A stretch of 21,815 bases of DNA from DATLZC01 sp037444005 (GCA_037444005.1 JBBING010000036.1:1-21815), one strand, 5' to 3'. Counted from the stretch's first letter, positions 1-7,783 are shown. Numbers and translations: made by a program. Notes: a model not told the origin generated them from the sequence alone.

Positions 1-50
1 GGGTTCTGAGGCATCGCCTCCCCTTGGGTAACCATCACTTTTGAGGCATT
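1..50 (-). repeat. Unassigned ~45-bp element, left copy
   Basis: Read on the minus strand this stretch has the order TGCCTCA, GGTTACC, AA, GGGGAG, CG, TGCCTCAGAA. The same order occurs on the plus strand at the right end (21769-21812). The two TGAGGCA sites lie at 7-13 and 42-48, 35 nt apart, and GGTAACC is at 27-33. Within this copy GAGGC and GCCTC (8-20) can also form a short hairpin. It lies just beyond the stop of the prenyltransferase gene and is oriented outward. I do not recognise a known riboswitch or insertion sequence end in it. Confidence 0.6.
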
Positions 51-76
51 ACGCGCGAGGCCGGGGGCGGCCGACA

Positions 77-1069
77 TCAGAGATGGACGCGCCACAAAGC
101 GTCGAGGGCGAGCCCTGCGACGAACAGCAGGCCCGCCTGCCGGGTGTAGCGGAACGCCCAGGCCACGTACCAGAGCGGCCAGATGGGATAGCCCTGCGGC
201 GGCCGGTCGGGCTTGGGCCGCGAGAACACCCGGAAGATGGCGGGGAGATGCCGCGCCGGGACCAGCGCCAGCAGCGTCCACACGCCCGTGACGCCGGCGG
301 CGACCAGCGCGATCACCAGGGCGAAGAACGCCGCCATCAGGGCCTGTGTGAGCCGGCGAGCGAGGGCGTCTCCTAGGATCACCGGCAGCGTGTGGATGCT
401 CCGGGCGCGGTCGGCTTCGAGCTTGTCGAGGTGCTTCCCCAGCAGGACGGTGGTCACCAGGAGCCCGTAGGGCACGCTGGCCGCGAACACCCACGGCTCG
501 ACCTCGCCCGCCGTGACGTAGTAGGTCCCGCCGGTCATGAGGGGCCCCCAAACGAGGAAGACGCCGAGCTCGCCGAGGCCGATGTGCTTGAGGCGCACCG
601 GCGGGGCGACGTAGAAGACGCTGATGAAGAGGCCGCTCAGCGCGAACACGGGGACGGGCCAGCCGCGGAGCCATGTGAGCCACGCGAGGATGGCGGCGTC
701 CGCGGCGTTCACGGCGGCGATGGCCGCGAGAAGCCCTCGCTTCGAGATGAGGCCACTCAGCACCGGGTGGGGCGCGTACTGCGCCCGGACGTAGTCCTGG
801 GTGTCGACGCCTGCCTCGAGGTCGAAGTAGTCGTTGATCATGTTGTTCGCGGCGTGGGCCAGCACGAGCCCCACCGTGGACAGCGCGAAGGCCGCCCAGT
901 GGAACTCCTCGGCGCCCGCGGCCAGGAGCCCGCCGATGAGGGCGGACGTCAGCGTCATGGAGAACACCGAGGCCCGGGTGATGAGGAGCCAGCGGGAGAC
1001 GGCGTCCATGGGACGCCCGGGCGCCAGGTTGCTGGTCTGGAGCACGTGGACCCAGTCGCGAACGGCCAT
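77..1069 (-). CDS. UbiA-family prenyltransferase (MenA/UbiA-like)
   Basis: This is an integral membrane aromatic prenyltransferase that should transfer a polyprenyl chain from its diphosphate to a quinone or other lipid precursor in the cytoplasmic membrane. The first Asp-rich motif NDYFD is at about residues 79-83, within NMINDYFDLEAGVD. The second, HLDKLEADR, is at about 213-221. These are the two Mg-diphosphate sites of the family, and hydrophobic segments run throughout. The 330-aa length is normal. I chose ATG 1069 (MAVRDW); an ATG at 1009 (MDAVSRW) would also leave all transmembrane segments, and a longer start at 1126 adds an unlikely Ala-rich tail. No clear Shine-Dalgarno precedes 1069. 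The gene diverges from the LLM oxidoreductase. The exact substrate (dihydroxynaphthoate or another) cannot be told from sequence. Confidence 0.85.
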   Translation of the reverse strand: MAVRDWVHVLQTSNLAPGRPMDAVSRWLLITRASVFSMTLTSALIGGLLAAGAEEFHWAAFALSTVGLVLAHAANNMINDYFDLEAGVDTQDYVRAQYAPHPVLSGLISKRGLLAAIAAVNAADAAILAWLTWLRGWPVPVFALSGLFISVFYVAPPVRLKHIGLGELGVFLVWGPLMTGGTYYVTAGEVEPWVFAASVPYGLLVTTVLLGKHLDKLEADRARSIHTLPVILGDALARRLTQALMAAFFALVIALVAAGVTGVWTLLALVPARHLPAIFRVFSRPKPDRPPQGYPIWPLWYVAWAFRYTRQAGLLFVAGLALDALWRVHL

Positions 1070-1094
1070 GACGGCGATAGTGTGCAACGCCGCG

Positions 1095-1114
1095 GCCGCT
1101 CTGGGAAGAGCGGC
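1095..1114. promoter_or_regulatory. Perfect 8-bp hairpin in the divergent intergenic region
   Basis: GCCGCTCT (1095-1102) is followed by the tetraloop GGGA, a GNRA-type loop on the plus strand, and then AGAGCGGC (1107-1114). It sits 26 nt upstream of the chosen prenyltransferase start and 63 nt upstream of the LLM oxidoreductase start. It could be an operator dyad for either gene. A TAGATT -10-like hexamer for the LLM gene is at 1140-1145 with only a weak -35. Confidence 0.35.
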
Positions 1115-1177
1115 GCTTCCGCACATCGCGCCGGTCCCGTAGATTAAGCGCCATCACGCACGGGAAGGGGACGGACC

Positions 1178-2200
1178 ATGAGCGAAACACGCAAGTACTG
1201 GGGAGTCGTCAGTCCGCTGCCGGCGCCGCTCCTGAGCCAGCAGGCGCAGCAGGCCGAGGCGATGGGCCTCGAGGGGCTGTTCGCGCCGCAGGTCTACGGC
1301 CCGCCGTTCATCCCGCTGGCGGCCGCCGCGATGGCGACGTCGCGGGTGAAGCTGGCGTCGGGCGTCGCGCTGGCGTTCGCCCGCTCGCCGTTCGAGACGG
1401 CGATGGCGGCCATGGACCTCGACGCCATCAGCGGGGGCCGCTTCATCCTCGGCCTCGGCCCCAGCGTCCGCTCGTGGAGCGAAGGCTTCTTCGGCATGCC
1501 CTACGACCCGCCGCTGGGCCGCCTCCGCGAGGTCGTCGACATCGTCCGGCGGGTCGTCGCCGCGTCCCACACGGGGGAGCTCCGGGAGTACCGGGGCCGC
1601 TTCTACACCCTGGACTTCCGGGATTTCCAGCCGCTGCGTCAGCCGGTCCGTCCCCGCATCCCCATCTGGATCGCGGCGCTGCGGGGCCCGCTGGTGCGGC
1701 TGGGCGCCGAGATCGCCGACGGCGTCATGGGGCATCCCATCTGGTCGGTCCGGTGGGCCACCACCAGGATCCCCGAGGACCTGAAGGCGGGCCTCGCCAA
1801 GGCCGGGCGGACGCGTTCGGACATCCACGTGAACATCTGGCAGTGGGTGGCGCCCAACCCCGACCCTCGCGAGGCGGTCCAGGACGCGAAGGCGACGGTG
1901 GCGTTCTACGCCGGGGTCGCGCAGTACGAAGAGTATTTCGCGGCCCACGGGTTCCGCGAAGAAGCGCGGCGCCTCCAGGCGGGTGTGCAGCGGGGCGATT
2001 ACCTCAGCGTCGCCCATCTGGTGCCCGACGAGATGGCCGAGACCTTCGTGGTGTGCGGAACGCCCGACCAGGTGCGCAAGCGGCTCGAGCCCGTGTGGGA
2101 GGTCGCCGATTCGGTGTGCTACGTGCCGCCGTCCTACGGGCTCGACCCGGGGAAGCTGCTGCGGTACGCCGCGGCCATCGCCGAGACGTTCTACGGATGA
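1178..2200 (+). CDS. LLM-class flavin/F420-dependent oxidoreductase
   Basis: A 340-aa member of the luciferase-like monooxygenase superfamily, a TIM-barrel enzyme using F420 or FMN. The N-terminus WGVVSPLPAP leads into alternating strand and helix segments. The segment LDAISGGRFILGLGPS (about residues 81-96) is the family's phosphate-loop region, and YRGRFYTLDF is the usual motif near residue 145. The C-terminal CGTPDQVRKRLEPVWEVAD is the typical last helix. The start ATG 1178 follows GAAGGGGACGG. The gene stands alone on the plus strand, diverging from the prenyltransferase and 49 nt before the XRE regulator. The substrate is unknown; these enzymes are numerous and diverse in F420-using bacteria. 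Confidence 0.9.
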   Translation: MSETRKYWGVVSPLPAPLLSQQAQQAEAMGLEGLFAPQVYGPPFIPLAAAAMATSRVKLASGVALAFARSPFETAMAAMDLDAISGGRFILGLGPSVRSWSEGFFGMPYDPPLGRLREVVDIVRRVVAASHTGELREYRGRFYTLDFRDFQPLRQPVRPRIPIWIAALRGPLVRLGAEIADGVMGHPIWSVRWATTRIPEDLKAGLAKAGRTRSDIHVNIWQWVAPNPDPREAVQDAKATVAFYAGVAQYEEYFAAHGFREEARRLQAGVQRGDYLSVAHLVPDEMAETFVVCGTPDQVRKRLEPVWEVADSVCYVPPSYGLDPGKLLRYAAAIAETFYG

Positions 2201-2212
2201 TGGCGGCGCCGC

Positions 2213-2242
2213 TTGACGGGCGTACACGGTAGCGTGTAGGCT
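2213..2242 (+). promoter_or_regulatory. Promoter with embedded palindrome, possibly leaderless
   Basis: The -35 is TTGACG at 2213-2218 and the -10 is TAGGCT at 2237-2242, with an 18-nt spacer. Seven nucleotides follow before ATG 2250, so the transcript could start at or next to the A of the start codon. No Shine-Dalgarno is visible. A perfect inverted repeat, TACACG (2223-2228) and CGTGTA (2233-2238) around GTAG, fills the spacer and overlaps the -10. This is the expected place for an autorepressor operator of the XRE protein encoded next. Confidence 0.5.
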
Positions 2243-2249
2243 GCGCCGC

Positions 2250-2492
2250 ATGAAGCGGCGGGACGAACGCGGCTGGGACGCCGAGCGCGTGCGGCGTCTG
2301 CGGGCGCGTCTCGGGCTGACGCAGCGCGCGCTGGCCGAGGAGCTCGGCGTGCGCCAGCAGACGGTGAGCGAGTGGGAGACAGGCGTGTACCGCCCCCGCG
2401 GGGCGTCGGCCCGCCTCCTGGGCCTCGTGGCCGAGCGGGCCGGCCTGGACGCCTACGACGCAGGCACGCCGCCGCAGGACGCCGGCCGGTGA
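2250..2492 (+). CDS. Small XRE-family helix-turn-helix regulator
   Basis: An 80-aa protein that is essentially one Cro/CI-type HTH domain. Residues 12-65 read VRRLRARLGLTQRALAEEL, then GVRQQTVSEWETGVYRPRG, with helix 2 (TQRALAEEL) and recognition helix 3 (RQQTVSEWE) clear. A short Gly/Pro tail follows, with no second domain for ligand or dimerisation. Its TGA overlaps the GTG start of the DUF2851 gene (GTGA, 2489-2492), so the two are translationally coupled. It probably regulates its own two-gene operon through the palindrome just upstream; that is inference. Confidence 0.88.
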   Translation: MKRRDERGWDAERVRRLRARLGLTQRALAEELGVRQQTVSEWETGVYRPRGASARLLGLVAERAGLDAYDAGTPPQDAGR

Positions 2493-3706
2493 CGGCGCCG
2501 GCGCCCACCGAAGCGCTCCTCCACGATCTGTGGGCCGGACAACGGTTCCCGGCGAGCGCCTTGGTGACCCGCCAGGGCGCGCCGGTCCGCGCGCTGCACC
2601 GTGGCCGGCGCGGGCGTGGCCCCGGGCCCGACTTCCGCGGCGCCGTGATCGCCGGGCCGTCGGGGTTGACCCTCCGAGGCGACGTCGAGCTCCACGTCCG
2701 TGCTTCGGAGTTCCGCGCCCACGGACATCACCGGGATCCGGCCTACGACAGCGTGGTCCTTCACGTCGTCTTCGAGGACGACGTCGGCGCCGACACCACG
2801 CTGCGCTGCGGGCGGGCCGTCCCCGTGATCGCGCTGGCGCCATGGGTCGCGCGGCGGGCGGGCGAGATCCAGCGCTGGCTGGCGCGGCCAGCGCTGTGGC
2901 TGGAGCCGTGTCACGACGCGCCGGAGCGTCTGGGGCCGGAGGGGCTGGCCTCCGCGCTGGACGCGCTGGGCGACGCGCGGTTCGAGCGCCGCGCCGCCGA
3001 GCTCCGCGAAGCCGCCGGGCGCGACGGCCCGGAGCAGGCGCTCTACGCCGCCTATCTGGAAGGCCTCGCCTACGGCGGAGACCGCGACGCCATGCGCGCG
3101 CTGGCCCAGCGCCTCCCGTGGCGGGAGGCCCTGCGCCTCTCGGGCGGAAACCGCGCCGCCCTCGCCACCCTGTTCCTGCGGTCGGCCCGCTCTCTCCGCG
3201 GGCCGGGCGCCCCACCGCCGCGGGGCCGTCCGCACAACGATCCGGCGCGCCGGCTGGAGGGGCTGGCGGTCCTGCTGGCCCGCTCGGGCGGCCCGGCGCG
3301 GCTGGCCGCCTCGGCCGCGGAGGCGAGCGGGCCCCAGGGGGCCATCGCCGCCTTCATCGCCCGGGCGGGGGATGGCCCGGCGCTCATCGGGCGCTCGCGC
3401 GCCATCGAGCTCCTGGTGAACGCGGCCCTGCCGTTCCTGGCGGGCGCAGGCGAAGGGCGTCTGGCCGACGCCGCCCGCTCGCTGTACCGCCGGCTCCCCC
3501 GGCCGGGGCGCTACGGCGCCCTGGCCTTCCTCGAGGCGCAGCTGCGGCGGCCTGGCGGGCCCGCCGTCACGGCCCGCCGCCAGCAGGGGTTGCTCGCCCT
3601 GCACCGGGAGTGGTGCGCGGCCGGCGGCTGCGGGCGGTGTCCCCTTTCGCCGCCGCTCAGGGAGCCGGCGCCGCCGCCGGAAGCTCCAACAGCGCGTCGC
3701 CGTTGA
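2489..3706 (+). CDS. DUF2851 family protein
   Basis: A 405-aa protein of unknown function. Recognisable family segments are GPDFRGAVI (about residues 48-56), GDVELHVRASEF with HGHHRDPAYDSVVLHVVFEDD (roughly residues 65-100), and a C-terminal Cys cluster, EWCAAGGCGRCPLS. The last resembles the Cys-rich end seen in DUF2851 proteins and could bind a metal. The start is GTG 2489, inside the stop of the XRE gene; the frame is open further upstream, but that part shadows the HTH gene. The 3' end overlaps the convergent PP2C-propeller gene by 50 bp (3657-3706). The central helical part is rich in Ala, Arg and Leu, with no transmembrane segment. Confidence 0.85.
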   Translation: MTAPAPTEALLHDLWAGQRFPASALVTRQGAPVRALHRGRRGRGPGPDFRGAVIAGPSGLTLRGDVELHVRASEFRAHGHHRDPAYDSVVLHVVFEDDVGADTTLRCGRAVPVIALAPWVARRAGEIQRWLARPALWLEPCHDAPERLGPEGLASALDALGDARFERRAAELREAAGRDGPEQALYAAYLEGLAYGGDRDAMRALAQRLPWREALRLSGGNRAALATLFLRSARSLRGPGAPPPRGRPHNDPARRLEGLAVLLARSGGPARLAASAAEASGPQGAIAAFIARAGDGPALIGRSRAIELLVNAALPFLAGAGEGRLADAARSLYRRLPRPGRYGALAFLEAQLRRPGGPAVTARRQQGLLALHREWCAAGGCGRCPLSPPLREPAPPPEAPTARRR

Positions 3707-5723
3707 GCGCGAACAGCCGGCCCGATGGCCCGACCGCCACGTCCCGCAGGTCGGTGAACGACGGGCTGGTGAGCTGGCGGAGGAAGACGCCGTCCAGCGA
3801 GGCGACCACGATGCGGCGGTTGCCCCGGTCGGTGATGTAGACCTCGCCCCTCCTGAGGTCGACGGCCACGCCGGCGGGGGACGACAGCGGCTTGTCGATG
3901 CCCGCGAGCGGGAACGTGAGCTCCTGTCCCGAGTTGAACCGGCGCACCCGCGCGCCGTCGATGAGATAGACGTCGCCCGCGGCCACGAGGTCGGACGCGG
4001 CCGCGAGGTCGGGGGCGGCGAGGACGCTCTGCCGCTCGCTGTCGAAGCCGCCCTCCGTGGGCACGTAGCGCCAGACGGTGGCCCCGGCGGCGTCGAGCAC
4101 GTACAGGCTGCCGTCGTAGGTGGCGAGCGCGTCGGCCGAGTCCCACTCCTCGGGGTCGCGCAGCGCCAGCGTCCGGGCGGGGCCGCCCGGCGGGATGGCG
4201 TAGAGCCGCCGTGCTGCGTCGAGAGCCAGCAGCGCGCCGAGCTCGGGCGCCCAGGCGATGCGCTGGACGCGGGCCACCGTGGCGCCTGCCACCTCGTCGC
4301 CCTCGCGCAGCGCCACCCGCGGGGCCGGGCCGCCGGGGGCGAGAGACGCCTCGATCACGCGCCCGCCCGCCGTGTCGAGGAAGAAGGCCACACCGCCGGC
4401 TATCTCGACGCGGGCCGACGACAGGTCGCCGGCGACGGCGGTACGGAGGTCCACCAGGGGCGCCAGGGCCCCCACATCGGTGACGGCGTCGAGCGCTTCC
4501 ACCGCCGCCCGGATCTGCCCCTGAGTGGTGATCACGAGGTCGTCCGCCGGGTCGATGGCGGCGGCGTCGGCGATGGCGCGGCTGGCCTCCTCGAGCCAGC
4601 GGCGCTTCTCGCCCGGGTCGGTCTGCTGGCTCGCCAGATACAGCGCGCCGCGGGCGTGGGTGAGGGCGGCGTCGAGGCGGTCGCGGCGGCTCTCCTCGAC
4701 GGAGCCGGGGAGCGCGCAGTAGGCGATGACGGCGGCGAGCCCCAGCAGCAGCGCCAGCGCGAGCAGCGGCAGCGGGATACGGAGACCGCCCGCCGGCCCC
4801 GTGCGACGGCGGAACACACCGGCGCTGCCCTCGCCCCGCAGGCGCACGACCGGGCGGGTGACGTCGACGCTGGGCGGATGCTCCGAGGCGAACGTCTCCA
4901 CATCGCGGTGCGTGGGGCGGGTGACGAGCGGGATCTGGCTCCCCGCCTCGGGAAGCGGCGGCAGCCGGGCCGTCCGCTCCCCCGCGGGGCGGAGCCGCGG
5001 CTCCCTGCCCGCGGAGATGGGCCGCGGAGGCGGTGGGGCCTCCTCGGCGGGAGCGGCGGCCGGCGCCGGCTCGGGCTCCTCGTAGCAGGCGAGCATGACG
5101 AGCGAGAAGTCGGGCTCGTCCTTGGTGAGACGGTACAGGTCGGGAAGGGGCTCGTCCTGGGCCAGGATGCGGGCGAGGGTGGCCTCGTCGATGAGCCGGT
5201 CGAGGCGGGTGGAGCAGATGAGGACGCGGGCGCCGGGGGTCACGGGGGCGCGATGCAGGTCGGGATAGAGGTCCTCCGCCAGGCCGAGGGCGTCCTCGGG
5301 GTCGCGCTCGTCCGGCACGAGCCTGCGAAGCTCGCCGTTCTGGAAGATGTAGGCGAGGGAAGGCCCGACGAGGGCGACGTAGGCCTGCGTGCCCTGGACG
5401 GCGAGACAGGCGGCCCCGCTCGCCACGCGGTGCTCGCGCAGGCTTCGCTGGTTCCACTCGCGCAGATGCTCGTGGGCCGCCCGCAGCGAGCGGATGACCG
5501 CGCCGGTGAGCGAAAGGGTGTCCTGACGGAACAGCCGGCCGATGACCTCGACGAGCTGGCCGCAGAACTGTTCGCTCCCCGGCAGGGCGGGTTCGACGAT
5601 GACGTAGAGCTCGTCGGTCACCTCGTCGGGGCGCTGGCGGACGAAGGCGCCCATCCAGGGGCCCTCTTCCTGCACGCGGCCGTCGACGATGCTGTACCGG
5701 CCGATCCAGGTCTTGATCGCCAT
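3657..5723 (-). CDS. Membrane protein: degenerate PP2C domain, TM helix, beta-propeller
   Basis: A 688-aa three-part protein. Residues 1-215 follow the PPM/PP2C phosphatase fold, but its signature acidic positions are lost: DGMG-like is replaced by EPAL, GDSR by GPSL, and CSDG by CSTR. Catalysis is therefore unlikely. A Pro/Arg-rich linker (about 216-310) precedes one transmembrane helix at 316-338 (LPLLALALLLGLAAVIAYCA). A short helical stretch follows, then NHL/YVTN-like propeller blades to the C-terminus, for example DALATYDGSLYVLDAAGATV and GVAVDLRRGEVYITDRGNRR. The topology suggests a cytoplasmic pseudophosphatase sensor joined to an extracytoplasmic propeller. Start ATG 5723 has no obvious Shine-Dalgarno. 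Its 3' end overlaps the DUF2851 gene. The role is unknown. Confidence 0.8.
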   Translation of the reverse strand: MAIKTWIGRYSIVDGRVQEEGPWMGAFVRQRPDEVTDELYVIVEPALPGSEQFCGQLVEVIGRLFRQDTLSLTGAVIRSLRAAHEHLREWNQRSLREHRVASGAACLAVQGTQAYVALVGPSLAYIFQNGELRRLVPDERDPEDALGLAEDLYPDLHRAPVTPGARVLICSTRLDRLIDEATLARILAQDEPLPDLYRLTKDEPDFSLVMLACYEEPEPAPAAAPAEEAPPPPRPISAGREPRLRPAGERTARLPPLPEAGSQIPLVTRPTHRDVETFASEHPPSVDVTRPVVRLRGEGSAGVFRRRTGPAGGLRIPLPLLALALLLGLAAVIAYCALPGSVEESRRDRLDAALTHARGALYLASQQTDPGEKRRWLEEASRAIADAAAIDPADDLVITTQGQIRAAVEALDAVTDVGALAPLVDLRTAVAGDLSSARVEIAGGVAFFLDTAGGRVIEASLAPGGPAPRVALREGDEVAGATVARVQRIAWAPELGALLALDAARRLYAIPPGGPARTLALRDPEEWDSADALATYDGSLYVLDAAGATVWRYVPTEGGFDSERQSVLAAPDLAAASDLVAAGDVYLIDGARVRRFNSGQELTFPLAGIDKPLSSPAGVAVDLRRGEVYITDRGNRRIVVASLDGVFLRQLTSPSFTDLRDVAVGPSGRLFALNGDALLELPAAAPAP

Positions 5724-5850
5724 GAGAACATGCGGATGGTAGCGCAGCCCCCGCCCCCTCGCTAGCGCGGGGCCCTAGTGGCGGCGCAGGACGCGGCCCG
5801 GCCCGCGAGGAAGGGCCGAACGGCCGTTGATTGATGGCACCCAACGTCGG
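5724..5850. other. Divergent intergenic spacer
   Basis: This part of the 195-nt gap between the PP2C-propeller gene and the malic enzyme is GC-rich. It holds short imperfect dyads, for example GGCC-GAAC-GGCC near 5815, but no open frame I would defend. A TACCAT hexamer at 5736-5741 on the minus strand could be a -10 for the PP2C-propeller gene, without a matching -35. Confidence 0.3.
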
Positions 5851-5879
5851 TTGCGCCACAGATAGAGCGACCGTATACT
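5851..5879 (+). promoter_or_regulatory. Sigma70-type promoter for the malic enzyme
   Basis: TTGCGC (5851-5856), a 17-nt spacer and TATACT (5874-5879). Transcription would start near 5886, giving a leader of about 33 nt that contains the ribosome binding site GAAAGGAG before ATG 5919. Confidence 0.7.
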
Positions 5880-5918
5880 CTCCCGCGTCGTTCCCGGAGC
5901 GAAAGGAGCGCGATCATC

Positions 5919-7376
5919 ATGGCCCGTCGAACCGTGGCGGCGGCCGAAGGCGTCGTGCCGTCCGCCGGCTACACCTTCACCATGCGTCTCCAGTATCCCA
6001 ACCGGATCGGGATGCTGGGCAAGATCACGTCCCTCATCGGCGAGGCCGGCGGCGATATCGGCGCCGTCGACATCGTCACCTCGTCCCGCGAGGAGATCGT
6101 CCGCGATTTCACGGTGTCGACCACGGACGACACGCAGGCGCGGGCCATTATCGCCGCGCTGAAGAAATCGAAGATCGTCTCCGTCCGCAGTGTGGCCGAC
6201 CGCGTCTTCCTCACCCACCAGGGTGGGAAGATCCAGGTCGCGAACAAGGTGCCGGTCGAAAACCGGCGCGACCTCTCGGTCGTCTACACGCCCGGCGTCG
6301 CCCGCGTTTGCATGGCGATTCACAAGGAGCCGGAGGCGGTCTGGAACCTGACCATCAAGAAAAACTCGGTGGCCGTGGTGAGCGACGGCACCGCGGTGCT
6401 CGGCCTGGGCGACATCGGACCGGAGGCCGCGATGCCCGTCATGGAAGGCAAAGCGATGCTCTTCAAGAGCTTCGGGGGCGTCGATGCCTGGCCCATCTGC
6501 CTGCGCACCAAGGACCCGGACCAGATCGTGGAGATCGTGAAGGCGATCTCGCCGGGCTTCGGGGGCGTGAACCTGGAGGACATCTCGGCGCCCCGCTGCT
6601 TCTACATCGAGGAGCGGCTCAAGAAGGAGCTGGATATCCCGGTCTTCCACGACGACCAGCACGGCACCGCCGTCGTCGTGTTGGCCGCGCTCATCAACGC
6701 GCTCAAGATCGTCCCCAAGAAGATGGAGGACCTGCGCGTCGTCATCGCGGGCGTGGGCGCCGCTGGCATCGCGTGCGCCAAGATCCTCATGGCGACCGGC
6801 GTGCGCGACATCGTGGGCGTCGACCGGGCCGGCATCGTGTACCGGGGTCGCGAGGCCGACATGAACGAGATGAAGGTCTGGTTCGCCGAGCACACCAATC
6901 CGCGCAACCTGCGGGGCTCCCTCAGCGACGCCATGGAAGGGGCCGACCTCTTCCTGGGGCTCTCGGGGCCCAACATCCTGACGGTGGACGACATCAAGAA
7001 GATGGCGCCCGACCCCATCGTCTTCGCCATGGCGCACCCCGACCCCGAGATCAAGCCCGAGCTGGCGGCTCCCCACGTGCGCATCATGGCGACCGGCCGG
7101 TCGGACTATCCCAACCAGATCAACAACGTGCTGTGCTTCCCGGGCCTGTTCCGGGGCGTGCTGGACGCCCAGGCGCGGGAGATCAACGAGGAGATGAAGA
7201 TCGCCGCCGCTCACGCCATCGCCAACACGGTGAGCAAGAGCGAGCTGCACGAGGAGTACATCATCCCGAGCGTGTTCAACAAGAACGTCTTCCGGAACGT
7301 GGCCAAGGAGGTCGCGGCCGCGGCGTATCGCTCAGGCGCCGCGGAGCGCCACCGGAAGGTGTTCTCGTTCTTCTGA
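5919..7376 (+). CDS. NAD(P)-dependent malic enzyme with N-terminal ACT domain
   Basis: A 485-aa enzyme for oxidative decarboxylation of malate to pyruvate. Residues 17-95 form an ACT-type domain (FTMRLQYPNRIGMLGKITSL), usually an amino-acid-binding regulatory module. The catalytic part starts with SVVYTPGVARVC near residue 125. It continues with VVSDGTAVLGLGDIGPEAAM, FKSFGGVDAWPICL and FHDDQHGTAVVVLAALINAL (metal and substrate binding). The Rossmann loop VVIAGVGAAGIACAKIL lies near residue 275, and SDYPNQINNVLCFPG near 390. The length is typical of bacterial small malic enzymes plus the ACT domain. The start is supported by GAAAGGAG 11 nt upstream. The effector of the ACT domain is unknown. 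It is a single-gene unit, convergent with the small minus-strand gene that ends at 7395. Confidence 0.93.
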   Translation: MARRTVAAAEGVVPSAGYTFTMRLQYPNRIGMLGKITSLIGEAGGDIGAVDIVTSSREEIVRDFTVSTTDDTQARAIIAALKKSKIVSVRSVADRVFLTHQGGKIQVANKVPVENRRDLSVVYTPGVARVCMAIHKEPEAVWNLTIKKNSVAVVSDGTAVLGLGDIGPEAAMPVMEGKAMLFKSFGGVDAWPICLRTKDPDQIVEIVKAISPGFGGVNLEDISAPRCFYIEERLKKELDIPVFHDDQHGTAVVVLAALINALKIVPKKMEDLRVVIAGVGAAGIACAKILMATGVRDIVGVDRAGIVYRGREADMNEMKVWFAEHTNPRNLRGSLSDAMEGADLFLGLSGPNILTVDDIKKMAPDPIVFAMAHPDPEIKPELAAPHVRIMATGRSDYPNQINNVLCFPGLFRGVLDAQAREINEEMKIAAAHAIANTVSKSELHEEYIIPSVFNKNVFRNVAKEVAAAAYRSGAAERHRKVFSFF

Positions 7377-7394
7377 GGGAGGGCCCGACGGCGA

Positions 7395-7625
7395 CTACGG
7401 CGGCCCGAGGACGTGGGCGAGGCTCGAGGCGCCTCCCCAGGCTTCGAGGCCCGACCCCAGCCGCCGCAGCGCGCGCCCGGCGCCGCGGGCTACAGGCCCG
7501 AGCACGGGCGGCCGTCTCTTCGGGCGCGGCGGGCCTCCCGCCAGCGCCAGCCGCTCGTGGCGCAGCAACGCGCGCTCGAGCTCCAGCGTGCGGATCCGTT
7601 CCAGGATGTCCGGCGATCCCAGCAT
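7395..7625 (-). CDS. Small protein, paralogue 1 of a local pair
   Basis: A 76-aa basic protein starting MLGSPDILERIRTLELERAL. It begins with a charged helix (EEI-type heptads), passes through a Pro/Arg/Lys linker and ends with GRALRRLGSGLEAWGGASS plus a short tail. The terminal amphipathic helix GRALRRLGxGLExWGGA is shared almost exactly with the neighbour at 7809-8090, and the starts align as ER-IRxxxLERA. ATG 7625 has GGGAG upstream. The family is not one I can name. The helix could lie on a membrane or bind a partner. A promoter with tandem repeats lies 185-213 nt upstream. Confidence 0.6.
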   Translation of the reverse strand: MLGSPDILERIRTLELERALLRHERLALAGGPPRPKRRPPVLGPVARGAGRALRRLGSGLEAWGGASSLAHVLGPP

Positions 7626-7783
7626 GGCGTCTCCCTGCCCCCTCAGCGCGTGGATTGCCCGGCCGCGGGGAGGCCGCAAGCCGGCGACGGTGCAAGGGCT
7701 CGAGCGGGGACGTCCGTCGGCGCGCGCGGAGGCTGCGAGCGTTCAGCGCGAGGAGGGGGGCGACTCCGCGGTTCCCTTACCGG

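Noticed and set aside
4656..5765. A 369-codon open frame on the plus strand across the PP2C-propeller gene
   Set aside because: It is a high-GC shadow: repetitive Gly/Arg/Glu composition, no domain, and the opposite frame has clear fold motifs.
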